The notes beneath the pieces are model-generated. The model had not been told where the DNA came from. It saw only the letters and a program-made list of their open reading frames with translations, and searched no databases. The position numbers and the translations under genes are program-made. Shown piece after piece: positions 52,280 through 64,000 of a stretch of 64,000 nucleotides of DNA (position 1 is its first letter; every line of letters begins with the position of its first letter). This DNA is from Panulirus ornatus (taxonomy: Eukaryota > Arthropoda > Malacostraca > Decapoda > Palinuridae): the NCBI RefSeq assembly GCF_036320965.1, contig NC_092240.1:16294001-16358000 (forward strand), given 5' to 3'.

Positions 52280-54990
52280 CTCTTGATAGCTTTCCACTCG
52301 TGTTATTAACTTTTTTTTTCCGAAGAACACTTGGCCCATAGAAACATTCCCTCGACATGGTTACCTTGGATGAAAGGAAGAAGGTATATACAGGAAAAAA
52401 GATTGATCATATCTCTCATGGTGTTTGTGGACCTGACTCTTAAAGAAAGATAAGGGAAGAGATATCCACAGGTTTGCTGTTCTGAGAAAGAACGGGATAT
52501 CACAACGATCGATCCCTGTGTGGTTAAGTCTCCACACACAATCTATGGGAAGCAGCAGCCGGGTGCGTGGCCACTGGTCCAAGCCTTAGTGCCATTAACA
52601 CACCTAGCCAGCTCACGAGAGCAATGTCCGAAATTATACCTGTAAGATAGGGAAATCAGCCACATCACGACGGGTGGAAGGGGTTATTTGCGGAAGGGTG
52701 GTAAGAGGAGCAAGGGTTGAGGGCTTGTTCTACTACTTTGCCTAGGAAAAGAGGTGGGAGGAAGAGTCATTCTCGATACACAAGCAGTATTCCATAATGG
52801 GATGTGGGGTAAATAATTTGATTTAAGTAAATTACTGATAACTCATTCAGGGAAACTGCTCAGGTCAGAATTAAGAAAGAGTATGCGTTCAGCGCGAGAG
52901 TGGACAAGTGTTAGAGTGAGAAGGGGGGGAAAGTGTAGAGTGGAATAACGAGTGGTGTTAGAGTGGAATAACGAGTGGTGTCAGAGATTGGAGAGAGAAG
53001 ATAATGAAGGGAGGGAAAGATTGGGTGATAGGCCAGAACTCTGATGGACAACAATACTGATAGCATTAAGGGGAGACATTGCCCTGTCAGTGACTTAGCA
53101 CAAAAGACTGATAAGAGAGGAGGCTGCACTACATCAGAGAACAAGAGAGAATCAGGAAAACCTGCGAAGCCAAGTTGAGAGGACAAAGACTTCTGTCAGT
53201 CCTATTAAATATTCAAGAGGTGTCAAAGGCTACGACAAAAGATTCACCAAAAACCCTGAGAGAGGGTAATCAGGGGTGAGCCCCACACGGAAAATCATCG
53301 CTAGAAATTACACCGCGAAAGCCATGTTTCTCTCTGATCCATCCTTGTCATGAGATAAATAATCCTGAATCATGCTATATCAACGATATTTTCCATTATT
53401 TGTTTGTGTGTTATTTGATACATCCCACATTTAGCAGCCCCACCCGTTATATCAAGTTATATCTTTGCCCACAATCGTCCAGCGAATGTGGACATCATTT
53501 GTTTACAGTGTTTGCGTCATATTTTAGCAGCATTATTTTACTACATGCGGATTGTTTATCTTTAAAACCTATTATGACGAAACAGATGAAAATATTTGAA
53601 ATTAATATAGTTCCATAATAGAAGAGTTGAATAGGGAATTATATAAGTGGCCTTGATTGCCCTTGTATGTCCTTGGCAAGGGCAAGTTGTCAAGATGCCG
53701 GCCGGCAATTGACAGTCATTTATATGGTAGGTAAAAGCAATTTGCTTCAAATGTCTCTTAATAGTTTTAAAAATTGTATGTTATATAATGCTCAAGAATA
53801 CATCATATGGCTTTCAGATTATATAACCAAGTCAATCTCATTTAAAGCAGGCCTCAGTGGCGAAAGACCTTTGCACACCGGGAAAGGAGTGAACATTTTC
53901 GACAATTCTTAACAAATTTGGAACATTTGCTATACATTTCTTGTATACTCATAGGAATTGCTTCTTTGAAAAGCTACTTATCATATTTTTTTAATAAATT
54001 CCCCCCCCCCAAAAAAAAATAGATAATGAAAAGGCAAACTTTAAACTTTAATCAGTAAATCAAGGTTAAGCCATCCGGAGACAGACTTCAGTTTGTGAGC
54101 TCAATGCCAGCGAACAAACCTCTTGACGAACGTTCCTTCATATTTCATAAGTAGTGCTCACTCCATTCTAGAGGCTATGCTTACTGACAGCAGTGTGTTG
54201 ATGAAGGGGATAACTCCTAAGGCCCAATGATTAAGAGGCCCTGAAAATAATAAAATATTTTTTTTTTTCAAATCATTCCATGGCCCTATATCCAGTGTGA
54301 ACCATAAAAATGAGAAAACACGACTTTCATTAAATTTTCATTGCTCTTTTAATTTCTTACCCTGCGGGTGGGCTCTTAAGATACCATAATTACATTTTTC
54401 AAAGGTCTTCGAGGGGAGGACAAGAACGATTTTCCCCAATATTCTGAATTATCACAAAATGTCTCCTCAACGATATTTTTCCCGATATTGGATCATTTCA
54501 TCTATTGCAACAATAATAATTCTGCCATAATACACTTTATGTCACATTCCCATCAGGGATTTTCTAATATCAGAAGTGACCTGCTGGGTAGAAATATCTA
54601 CCAGTAATGTGACTCGTCGCCTAGCAACATTGATTGGTCAAACATTTTTCAACCAGGCAAATAATTTTGACATGTTATGTTTTCGCCGACAGGTCACATT
54701 TCTGTACACACAGCAGGTCATCATTCCCCGGGATCATTATCGCTAAAGTCACATTGTAGTGTAATCTTGATTTTTGCAGGAATGTTATTCTAAATACTTT
54801 ACAAAGCCCGTAAACTATAGTTTCACAGAATGGAATAATATTCAGTTTGGGAATATACATTATAGTTTCAATGTAAGTGAAAAAGTCAAGACAATCCGAG
54901 TTTCTGATCAAAGTTCCTTTTTCTGCTGTTAATCTACTATTTTACATTACAAATTTGAAAGGTAGGAGAATTATATTCTTGGTGATACTG
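52280..54990. other. Intergenic, nothing recognised
   Basis: No gene supported. A 23-bp unit (GTGGAATAACGAGTGGTG core) is directly duplicated at about 52935-52985. Confidence 0.4.
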
Positions 54991-54998
54991 TTTATATA

Positions 54999-55075
<77 letters not shown>
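54991..55075. repeat. (TA)n microsatellite
   Basis: TA repeats of about 85 bp with one slip, ending about 75 bp upstream of the candidate IMPase exon. Confidence 0.97.
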
Positions 55076-55080
<5 letters not shown>

Positions 55081-55151
55081 ATGAATATATTGGTATCATG
55101 TTTCAACCACTTCTTTTCAGCGGTGTTTCAGTGACAGAGGTTCCATTGATC

Positions 55152-55217
55152 ATGGCGAGTATCAACAAGCAGGAATGTTTTTCCGTCGCCTTAAAACTGG
55201 TGAAGGAGGCTGGCAAT
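55152..55217 (+). CDS. Candidate first exon of inositol monophosphatase
   Basis: ATG at 55152 opens 22 codons that end in phase 0 at a perfect GTGAGT donor. The peptide contains ECFSVALKLVKEAG, which resembles the first helix of inositol monophosphatases (family pattern: acidic-C/Y-x-x-A-L-x-L-V-K-x-x-G). Those enzymes are Mg-dependent cytosolic phosphatases that release myo-inositol. The active-site motifs (GEE, DPIDGT, WD) lie further on in the family and were not found in the window, so the gene would need a long intron running right. The call rests on a short match plus the donor site. Confidence 0.4.
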
Positions 55218-56694
55218 GTGAGTACGAAGAATATCAGTATCGTTTGTTAGACCTAGGGATGTACAGGCCGTTTTACAAATATTCTAGATAACCGAAGCAT
55301 TGCAATATGCTGGAACGATTGTGCCATACCCCGGGATAGTACACCTGAAACTTGAAAGGTTTCTTATTGATTAAGTAAGGATTTGGATATGCATAAGGCA
55401 GTGAGGTAGTTGACTAATATAGCTCTGCATGGCAATTAGCAATACTATATGGTATCTATGTTTTAAATGCTTCATATATGATTCACCATAACAGAAGTAC
55501 CTGCCAAACACTGATGTCATCTTTATCGTTGAGAGATGTTATTATTTTTATTTTTTTTTATTATACTTTGTCGCTGTCTCCCGCGTTTGCTATCTCCCAT
55601 AATTGGTATCCCAAAATGACGAAATTTATTGAGATTCTCTGTATTGATATAGGAAGCTCAGTCAACTAATGGAATTAATGTTTAGTAGTAGATAATTGCT
55701 TTTCTGTTTTTTTTGTTTTGTTTCGTGATTTCCATCCCAATGATACAATGACAACTATGCAACGGTTAGGGCTACACATAGAAGACTTATCCTCAGGCAT
55801 GAAGTCCACTGAAATTCAAGAGAAGTTCTTACTTGACAGAGTTTCCTACGCTGTCTCAGGCGTATTTCACCAATCTTATAGCACTTCGTGGTTTTGTTTT
55901 CCCAGGGCAACATACTTCCCGCTGAAATGCAGAGAAATCTGCCGAAACCCATCAAGATATAGTAAAAGTGTATTTCATTGATACTGCAATGCTTTTAGAT
56001 TTCATTTCTTATGGTGACATCATCATTCACAGTGTTATGCACATATAGTATCGTAGTCTCCTCAACAAAAATCTAAGAGTAATTGTCAACTGGGTCTGCT
56101 ACATTATTACAGGTGTGTTTCTCCTATCCTACAGCAAATTTGGTGGATTTAGTTGGTTAGGGAGGCCTATTTCTATTGCAGTTCACTTGGATATTGATGG
56201 ATTATAAATCCTAGAAATACGCACAGGAAAGAACTGAATGCTAATAGAAGCTTGATTTTTTTTAATTGACTGGGTTTTCTACAGTATTACTTTGGTCTTT
56301 AATTCTTAACAACCCTTTGGGGATAAAATAAGATAATGCAAATACGTACAGAAATACAATAAAGTGCTAATAAAAACAGATCCTTCAGTCAACTTTTTCA
56401 CCAATATTACTAAGGCAAATTTCTTCCACCTTACTGTAGTCCTCTTGGATGCAAAAGATTTCATTGTTTAGGGAGACCCTTGAATGATAAAGTTCTGATT
56501 TAGGGGTACAATATTTTTAGCTAAATTGATTATAAGTGGGGTAAGAGAACCAGGTAAAGTGTGAGGGAAAAGTCAGTGAAAAAGTTGTTGAAATCTATAG
56601 ATCTTATGGAAGCCTCACCTAGGGGCCAAGATTTACATTAATGTTCAGTAGCCGAATCGAAATACACCATTGTCTTGATCTTTGATTTGCCATA
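55218..56694. other. Non-coding; contains a 33-bp LINE tail tag
   Basis: Possible intron of the candidate gene. A tiny minus-strand copy of the RTE LINE 3' end occurs at about 55561-55593; otherwise nothing was recognised. Confidence 0.45.
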
Positions 56695-58490
56695 TGGGGG
56701 GAAAAGGTAAATGTTTGAAATACTGAGGTATAAATTTTTTTAGTTTACCTGAAAAGTTTTGAAGGAGTGATGGTTGAAAGGGTTTGACTGTTATAAAGAA
56801 TTATCATTAAATAACACTAAGAAATTTTTTTTTTTTATGATGGTGGCTTCAGTCACAAGTCCACATCAAGAATGTGCCGTAATTGAAGTCGAGAGAGGTT
56901 GATAAAAAGAAAAGAAAATGAGACAAGGGGAAAGTAATTACAAATTTTAGAGGAAGTGAAAAGCCTGTATTTTAAAATGTACCTTTTCATAGTTGTTGGG
57001 AAAGACATGAGAGGGTAGGGAGTTCAGAAGCTTTAAGGTGTAGGGAGAGACATTAGACATCAGAATGGCCCACCCTTGAGTTGCCAGCAGCCACACAGTG
57101 ATCATGTGATGCAGCACCTTGCCAAGTATTGTATGGTCTACCTAGTGGTGGGAGCACACAAGAAGCCAGCTCATGGAAGCAAACACCAAAGTGATGCCTA
57201 TAGAGGAGAGAAAGTGAACCAACATTACGACAAGGCAAGCAAGTATAGATTTGACGTTAGCCTCCAAGTTGAGAAACATAATAATTGGTAAACATTATTC
57301 CTGTGAAGGTAAAACAAACTTTAGTATACAATCACAACTCACTATACACTCAGCCTTGTTCACACACTTTTTAGCGCATTGTATTGAAACATTTACAAAA
57401 TTATGCACAACAGCAAAAGTAATGGCCCAAAAATGCTTTTGAAGTGATTATTTTTTTTCTACATTTTCATATGAATATTTTTGAAGTATATTTATTAAAT
57501 GAGATGGTGGATGGGATGGTGAGGTTGGTAAATGAGAGCATCTTGGAGGGAGGAATAAGTCTGCTGTCTGTTGGGGATGGGGGTCCCTGAGAGGTGTCAG
57601 CTTTTGTTTGCTTGTGACACAGTGCTGCCAGCAGATTCAAATGAGAAATTGCCAGATTTGGTTTCTGGATTTAGGGGAGCATGTTAAAGAAGTGGAGAAT
57701 AAATGTGAATGAACGCAAGGTAATTAGGTTTAGCAGTGAAGAGAGATTGGTTAGTTGGAGTATGATTTTGAATGGAAAGAACCTTGAGGAACTGGAGTGT
57801 TATAGATACCTCTAAGTTGACGTGGCAGCAAATGGAATGGAACTGAAGTGAGCCACAGGGTGGTCAGGGGGTCCAAGGCCCAGAGATTACTGAGTATTTT
57901 GAAAGCAAGGTTATTGCCTGTGAGGGCAAAGGTGGGTATGTTTGATGATATAGTAGTCCCGACAGTGTTGTATGGATAGGAGGTGTGGGCCCTTGCTAAA
58001 GTAGTACTGAAAAGGATGGATGGGTTGGAATGAAGTGTTTGAGGAGAATATATGGTGTGAGGAGGGTTGAAGTGAATAAAAGTATGTAGGAGAGGGCTGA
58101 AGAGAGTGTGCTGAAATGGTTTAGAGATATTGAGAGTATGTCTTAGAGGGTATACATGTCAGAAGTAGAGGGAACAAGGAAAAGGTTGGGAACCAAGGAG
58201 GAGGTGGAGGAATGGATGATGCTATTAGAGTTCAGTTGCTGATCATGCAGGCAATCATGCATGGAATAAAGCAAATTGGATTGATGTGGTATACAGGGAG
58301 CAATATGTCAGTAGGCTGGACCTAGGCATATAAATAGGTCATGGGAAACCACAGAAGCACTGTGGGGCTTGCTTGTTAATAGGGGGCTCTGGTTTTAGTG
58401 CATTATACAAGTCAGCTAAAGAGTGGATATAAGCAAATGAGGTTGTTTTTCACATGTTCCTAGTGCTGCATTACCAATGTGGGAAAGGAG
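56695..58490 (+). mobile_element. RTE-like LINE copy 17, ancient (plus)
   Basis: It starts with a degraded GGCAAAGGG...YRG block (56695-56800). About 680 bp follow that I cannot align (56810-57480). Then ADDTALVADS-like, RYLGVDLAA-like and VPTVLYG-like regions follow (57500-58300) with many stops, plus 3' UTR and a broken stem-loop near 58465. It is clearly older than the other copies. Confidence 0.65.
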
Positions 58491-59079
58491 GAAAAAATTG
58501 TTAGAGAAAGGAACAAATGGGAGGTCATTGACAGACATTGTGGTAGGCTTAGCCTGTGTTATTGTGTCAGGTTGTATAAATCTGCATTCATTATGTATAA
58601 CTCCTCTCTATATTTTACTGTTGTTTATTATTCATACTTTCTCTTCTTCATTAAAATCAATAGTAATTGTGCTTTTAACATTTCCCTCAACAATCATAAG
58701 GCATTTATTCAGTTGCTCACACTGAATTCTTGTCATGACCATATAGCAAGACCTGTTTCTTATGATGTATTATGCCTGTTGTTATTTACCTTGTGATTTA
58801 CTTTCACAACTGTATCACTGAGAATTGTGTACTTATCATCCCTTCCATAATTTTCTTTTGTGGTGAGGGCATTTATGATTTATTCTATCATCTGCTTATA
58901 ACCAATACGAATGCATGGTGTCACTCATTCTACCCTTATTTTCATTTCTATCATTTATTTTCTCCCTGATGTTTGCTAATTATTATGCGAATATGTTCCT
59001 TGACATTCACAGTTTTGCACTGTATTTGGAATAAACTTTGGGTTCACTTTATGAATCAACTTCAAAGTTTAAATGGAAA
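58491..59079. other. AT-rich spacer, nothing recognised
   Basis: Overlapping ORFs here have no recognisable domain. Confidence 0.4.
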
Positions 59080-59081
59080 TA

Positions 59082-59509
59082 CAGTAAACCCTCAATTCAA
59101 CGGACCAATAGGGGGGAAGGGATGTCCATTAGTGCTGAAAGTTTGTGAAATCGAGACATATTGTTCTAATTTCTGTACCACATTTAAGTTCACAGGCTTT
59201 CTTTTAACGCCTCTTTCACTTGATACCATTTTGAATTGCAAGGATTGCAAAATTATTTATTAAATCTTATCACAATTCTGAAATAACAGAAACACTCTAT
59301 ATACAACCTGACTGCACAATAGCTTTAGGCAGGCTGAGACCGAAACAAAGTGAGTCTACCCCACACTACCAAAAACAAGTGCAATATGAAATGCACGGTG
59401 CAGCGTTTGAAATTTTTTTATTGTTTCTTCATTATTAATTATTTACTGTATTATGGTCCGTTAGATCCAAAATCCATAAGTTGGGATCTGTTAAATCAAG
59501 GCTTTACTG
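59082..59509. mobile_element. Pogo/Tigger-like MITE
   Basis: A 428-bp element flanked by TA on both sides (59080-59081, 59510-59511). The left end CAGTAAACCCTCAATTCAAC matches the reverse complement of the right end, CAGTAAAGCCTTGATTTAAC. No transposase is encoded. The ends resemble the pogo/Tigger type (CAGTAAAACCTCGATTTAAC). They differ from those of the element at 2492-3528. Confidence 0.75.
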
Positions 59510-59934
59510 TAGTAGTTTTGTATGAGTGGAAGTACTTGTCACACTTTAACACATTGGGCATTTATAAATCTTAGAGACTGCATTTGTTTGAATTGGAAAT
59601 GCGTTAAGCAGATGGACTTTTTTGTAATATTTGGTTTATGATATTTGTTTGTCCGTCTGTTTGTATGCTTGTATGTTGAGTTCTTGCCTAGGTTTATTAG
59701 GGGCAAAGGAATTTTATGTTGGGGTGTAAAATATATAGAAATAAGAGATGGAAGATGGATCAAGTCAACAGTATCCCTCATGAGAGAAAATGGTACTGAA
59801 GAAGAGATAACCTGTATCCCTAAGGCAAAAATATGCTATTGAAGAGATAACCAGATATACTATTGTGATGAAGGAAGTACTGTCAATGATACAATTGTTG
59901 ATTATGTATTGTAAAACTACTAGATAGGAGTATG

Positions 59935-60310
59935 AAATAGTTTGGACTTGTGGAGAGGATAAGTGAGATGTTGACAATAAGATTACTGTACTGTGTGTAT
60001 GTCATAAGTGCAGGAGATAAGGTGAAGAGGACCAAATTGCAGATGGAGCAATGGAGTGGAAAAGATTTTAAATGCACAGGGCCTGAATATGCAAGAGGGA
60101 GTAATGTGTGCATGGAGTAGAGTGAATTGGAGTGACATGGCATATTTGAGGCAATGTGCTGTCAACGCATTGAACCAGAGCACATGAATCTGTCAGGAGA
60201 AACAATGGAAAGGTGTCTGAGGCCTAGTTGTGGATGTTGGCACATTATACATGACAGCTAGAGACTTGATGTGAGTGAATGAGGCCTTTTCTTCATCTTT
60301 CATAGGTGGT
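59935..60310 (+). mobile_element. RTE-like LINE copy 18, old 3' fragment (plus)
   Basis: C-terminal coding remnants are present (sequence like GGAGAGGATAAGTGAG, then ACCAAATTGCAGATGGA and GGGCCTGAATATGCAAGAGG). The long-form 3' UTR follows to about 60310. Confidence 0.7.
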
Positions 60311-60837
60311 AATGCAGGAAATGCAGGCTGCATTTAAGAGAAGCAAGAACTGTGAATGATCACTGTCCACAGGCTCTTGCACTTGAAAAGATTCATTTGA
60401 TTAAGAATGGTGATGCTTGTTATACTGATGTAAAATTTCATTATAGTAAGAGGAACGGAATGGGATATCGATTTTGGAAAAGAAGTGAACACAGAAAATT
60501 ATGTTTTGTTAGTAAATGACTAAATGTGCTTATGATGGTCATTAAAAAGAGTATGTTCTAGATGATTATCTGCTTTATGAAGGAAATTTGATGTAGTGCT
60601 AGGAATTTTAAGTCACTTCAAGAAATGGTACTTTTCTTTGAGAACCTGTTTAGTAGTGATTTGGCTGATGTTATGGCAATAGATGGATATTAGAAGGAAA
60701 GAAATAGATTATTTTATCTTTAGATTTTTGTCAGAAAGGAAATTTAGTGGAAGGAACAGTTGGAAAGAGAAAACATTTTGGAAAGTAGGAGTATAAAATA
60801 GTATGATGAAATGTATATTTTGCTAGTGCTGGCTTTT
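60311..60837. other. AT-rich spacer, nothing recognised
   Basis: No supported gene or repeat. Confidence 0.4.
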
Positions 60838-61196
60838 GATAAAGTAGAGGGAGCAATAGACAAGTAGTAGGTAGGAACATTATGCAGGAACATTTGGTAG
60901 AAACATTAGGTAGAAGTCGATAGGAACATTAGGTGGGAGCATGAGATAGAAGTAGTAGTTTGGAACATAAGGTATACACTTTGGGTAGTATAAGTTACTA
61001 AGAGCATAAGGTAGGAGCCTTTGAAACACTATGCTAGAAATGCCCTTTCTGGTGGCCTGTTAAGGATGAGGCACACAAGGCTAAAATACAGCGCTGGAGT
61101 TCACCAGGTATGGCGACTTTTGCCATGGCCACCCCCTTAAGACACTTCCCAGAGGGAACTGGCATCAGAGATATAGAAAGATAAATAGATAGAAAT
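60838..61196 (+). repeat. Unnamed dispersed repeat, copy B
   Basis: Same block order as 9105-9380: GGAGCAATAGACAAGTAG, iterated AGGTAGGAACATT units (more here), GGCCTGTTAAGG, GAGGCACACAAGG, GGCCACCCC, GAGGGAACTGGCATC, GATATAGAAAGATAAATAGA. The conserved body and the GATA-type end suggest an interspersed family. Confidence 0.6.
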
Positions 61197-61513
61197 GTAT
61201 ATTGGTGTAGGATATCATACAAATGAGAAAAAAAGGTGTAAGACTGTTATAGTGACTAGTGTAAACTAGTATACAAAAGTGGATAGGAATATGGAATGTT
61301 TTGAGGACTTTGATGAAAGATGTAAGATATGTTTTGCAGAAGAAAATGGTGCAGTTGAGCTATAAGCTAAAAGATTTAAAGTAATGTGTAATTTAGATCA
61401 GGAGAGATTATATGATAGATAATGCTCTTAGATAGATTGAATGGATTGATGAGGTTACAACAGTCATTCCTCAGATAACCAGTTATTCATCCACCCCTAG
61501 CGGTTGGTCGAAA
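61197..61513. other. Spacer, nothing recognised
   Basis: AT-rich sequence before the (TA)n tract at 61514. Confidence 0.4.
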
Positions 61514-61524
61514 ATATATATATA

Positions 61525-61600
<76 letters not shown>
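61514..61600. repeat. (TA)n microsatellite
   Basis: About 87 bp of TA repeats at the 3' end of LINE copy 19. Confidence 0.97.
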
Positions 61601-61616
<16 letters not shown>

Positions 61617-62732
61617 GCTTTGTCGCTGTCTCCCGCGTTTGCGAGGTAGCGCAAGGAAACAGACGAAAGAAATGGCCCAACCCACCCCCATACACATGTA
61701 TATACATACGTCCACACACACAAATATACATACCTACACAGCTTTCCATGGTTTACCCCAGACGCTTCACATGCCCCGATTCAATCCACTGACAGCACGT
61801 CAACCCCGGTATACCACATCGCTCCAATTCACTCTATTCCTTGCCCTCCTTTCACCCTCCTGCATGTTCAGGCCCCGATCACACAAAATCTTTTTCACTC
61901 CATCTTTCCACCTCCAATTTGGTCTCCCTCTTCTCCTCGTTCCCTCCACCTCCGACACATATATCCTCTTGGTCAATCTTTCCTCACTCATTCTCTCCAT
62001 GTGCCCAAACCATTTCAAAACACCCTCTTCTGCTCTCTGAACCACGCTCTTTATATCACACATCTCTCTTACCCTTACGTTACTTACTCGATCAAACCAC
62101 CTCACACCACACATTGTCCTCAAACATCTCATTTCCAGCACATCCATCCTCCTGCGCACAACTCTATCCATAGCCCACGCCTCGCAACCATACAACATTG
62201 TTGGAACCACTATTCCTTCAAACATACCCATTTTTGCTTTCCGAGCTAATGTTCTCGACTTCCACACATTCTTCAAGGCTCCCAGAATTTTCGCCCCCTC
62301 CCCCACCCTATGATCCACTTCCGCTTCCATGGTTCCATCCGCTGCCAGATCCACTCCCAGATATCTAAAACACTTCACTTCCTCCAGTTTTTCTCCATTC
62401 AAACTCACCTCCCAATTGACTTGACCCTCAACCCTACTGTACCTAATAACCTTGCTCTTATTCACATTTACTCTTAACTTTCTTCTTTCACACACTTTAC
62501 CAAACTCAGTCACCAGCTTCTGCAGTTTCTCACATGAATCAGCCACCAGCGCTGTATCATCAGCGAACAACAACTGACTCACTTCCCAAGCTCTCTCATC
62601 CCCAACAGACTTCATACTTACCCCTCTTTCCAAAACTCTTGCATTTATCTCCCTAACAACCCCATCCATAAACAAATTAAACAACCATGGAGACATCACA
62701 CACCCGTGACACAAACCGACATTCACTGAGAA

Positions 62733-62799
<67 letters not shown>

Positions 62800-63205
62800 C
62801 ATCCTCGATAAAAACTTTTCACTGCTTCTAACAACTTTCCTCCCACACCATATATTCTTAATACCTTCCACAGAGCATCTCTATCAACTCTATCATATGT
62901 CTTCTCCAGATCCATAAATGCTACATACAAATCCATTTGCTTTTCTAAGTATTTCTCACATACATTCTTCAATGCAAACACCTGATCCACACATCCTCTA
63001 CCACTTCTGAAACCACACTGCTCTTCCCCAATCTGATGCTCTGTACATGCCTTCACCCTCTCAATCAATACCCTCCCATATAATTTACCAGGAATACTCA
63101 ACAAACTTATACCTTTGTAATTTGAGCACTCACTCTTATCCCCTTTGCCTTTGTACAATGGCACTATGCACGCATTCCGCCAGTCCTCAGGCACCTCACC
63201 ATGAG
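61601..63205 (-). mobile_element. RTE-like LINE copy 19 (minus), ORF open to stop
   Basis: A poly(A) run, stem-loop and short-form 3' UTR precede a coding region that stays open from the truncation point to the natural stop (63233-61800, 477 aa). It includes VPEDWRNACIVPLYKGKG, GFRSGRGCVDQVFAL, FMDLEKTYDRVDRDALWKV, MSPWLFNLFMDG, LLFADDTALVADS and the C-terminal GRPNWRWKDG block. An in-frame TA microsatellite replaces about a dozen codons just before motif B. The apparent start MYVCMYVC is coded by (CATA)n and is not a real N terminus. Confidence 0.92.
62737..62797. repeat. (TA)n inside LINE ORF
   Basis: About 61 bp of TA repeats replace the codons for KACVRVGREESD-like residues present in sister copies. 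They read as Ile-Tyr repeats without breaking the frame. Confidence 0.97.
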
Positions 63206-63232
63206 TCATACATACATACATACATACATACA
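63206..63232. repeat. (CATA)n at the junction of two LINE copies
   Basis: About six CATA units separate the 5'-truncated ends of head-to-head copies 19 and 20. Confidence 0.95.
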
Positions 63233-64000
63233 TTTTTTATCGATGATGTAAGGCATGTGTACGTGTAGGAAGAGAGGAAAGTGATTGGTTCTCAGTGAAT
63301 GTAGGTTTGCGGCAGGGGTGTGTGATGTCTCCATGGTTGTTTAATTTGTTTATGGATGGGGTTGTTAGGTAGGTAAATGCAAGAGTTTTGGAAAGAGGGG
63401 CAAGTATGAAGTCTGTTGGGGATGAGAGAGCTTGGGAAGTGAGTCAGTTGTTGTTCGCTGATGATACAGCGCTGGTGGCTGATTCATGTGAGAAACTGCA
63501 GAAGCTGGTGACTAAGTTTGGTAAAGTGTGTGGAAGAAGAAAGTTAAGAGTAAATGTGAATAAGAGCAAGGTTATTAGGTACAGTAGGGTTGAGGGTCAA
63601 GTCAATTGGGAGGTAAGTTTGAATGGAGAAAAACTGGAGGAAGTGAAGTGTTTTAGATATCTGGGAGTGGATCTGGCAGCGGATGGAACCATGGAAGCAG
63701 AAGTGGATCATAGGGTGGGGGAGGGGGCGAAAATTCTGGGGGCCTTGAAGAATGTGTGGAAGTCGAGAACATTATCTCGGAAAGCAAAAATGGGTATGTT
63801 TGAAGGAATAGTGGTTCCAACAATGTTGTATGGTTGCGAGGCGTGGGCTATGGATAGATTTGTGCGCAGGAGGATGGAGGTGCTGGAAATGAGATGTTTG
63901 AGGACAATGTGTGGTGTGAGGTGGTTTGATCGAGTGAGTAACGTAAGGGTAAGAGAGATGTGTGGAAATAAAAAGAGCGTGGTTGAGAGAGCAGAAGAGG
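63233..64000 (+). mobile_element. RTE-like LINE copy 20 (plus), runs off right edge
   Basis: It begins at the YRGCKACVRVGREESDW region (slightly altered) and continues through LRQGCVMSPWLFNLFMDG. A TAG then replaces GAG (VVR*VNA). LLFADDTALVADS, KCFRYLGVDLAADG and the C-terminal domain follow to the window end. Confidence 0.9.

Noticed and set aside
52911..53186. 91-aa minus-strand ORF
   Set aside because: Hydrophobic, Leu/Ser-rich, overlaps a small tandem duplication, no family resemblance.
57053..57291. Overlapping ORFs in the middle of ancient LINE copy 17
   Set aside because: They do not align to the LINE or any known family and lack splice context.
61800..63233. 477-aa ORF as an intact host gene
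   Set aside because: It is a 5'-truncated LINE. Its first codons come from CATA repeats and its Ile-Tyr run from a TA microsatellite.

Overview
This is a eukaryotic window, almost certainly from an invertebrate nuclear genome. Three things point that way: intron-split genes with GT-AG junctions, very dense (TA)n, (TC)n and (ATT)n microsatellites, and many copies of RTE-like and CR1-like non-LTR retrotransposons. The repeat style and the regucalcin sequences suggest a decapod crustacean. That placement is inference; nothing here fixes the species.

Host genes are few. The clearest is a complete regucalcin/SMP-30 gene on the minus strand. It has six coding exons between 49392 and 35804, encodes 328 aa and has canonical splice sites. 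A second SMP-30-type first coding exon lies at 10047-9888, also minus, with the same intron phase, so a paralogue probably continues to the left of the window. At 55152-55217 (+) a short exon ending in a perfect GTGAGT donor resembles the N terminus of inositol monophosphatase. No other exon of that gene was found.

The rest is dominated by one young RTE-like LINE (APE-type endonuclease, reverse transcriptase and RTE-style C-terminal domain in one ORF), present in about 20 copies. Two copies are full length: 37310-40848, and the nearly intact 45383-48690. Both lie antisense inside regucalcin introns. Most copies are 5' truncated and abut (TA)n tracts at both ends. A short non-autonomous element of about 220 bp shares the LINE's 5' UTR start and its 3' stem-loop, and is also embedded in (TA)n. 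The 3' stem-loop shows covariation between families, which is the most interesting signal in the window.

By region: 1-8.2 kb LINE copies plus a Tigger-like DNA transposon nested in a LINE. 8.2-14.2 kb paralogue exon and old CR1-like remnants. 14.2-27.2 kb LINE tandem arrays, including a stretch at about 17.6-20.7 kb that looks like unpolished or misassembled sequence. 27.2-35.5 kb CR1-like remnants, one LINE in (ATT)n and a tRNA-derived SINE. 35.8-49.4 kb regucalcin. 49.4-56.7 kb mostly unique sequence with a minisatellite and the candidate IMPase exon. 56.7-64 kb old and young LINE copies, a pogo-like MITE and a second copy of an unnamed dispersed repeat.
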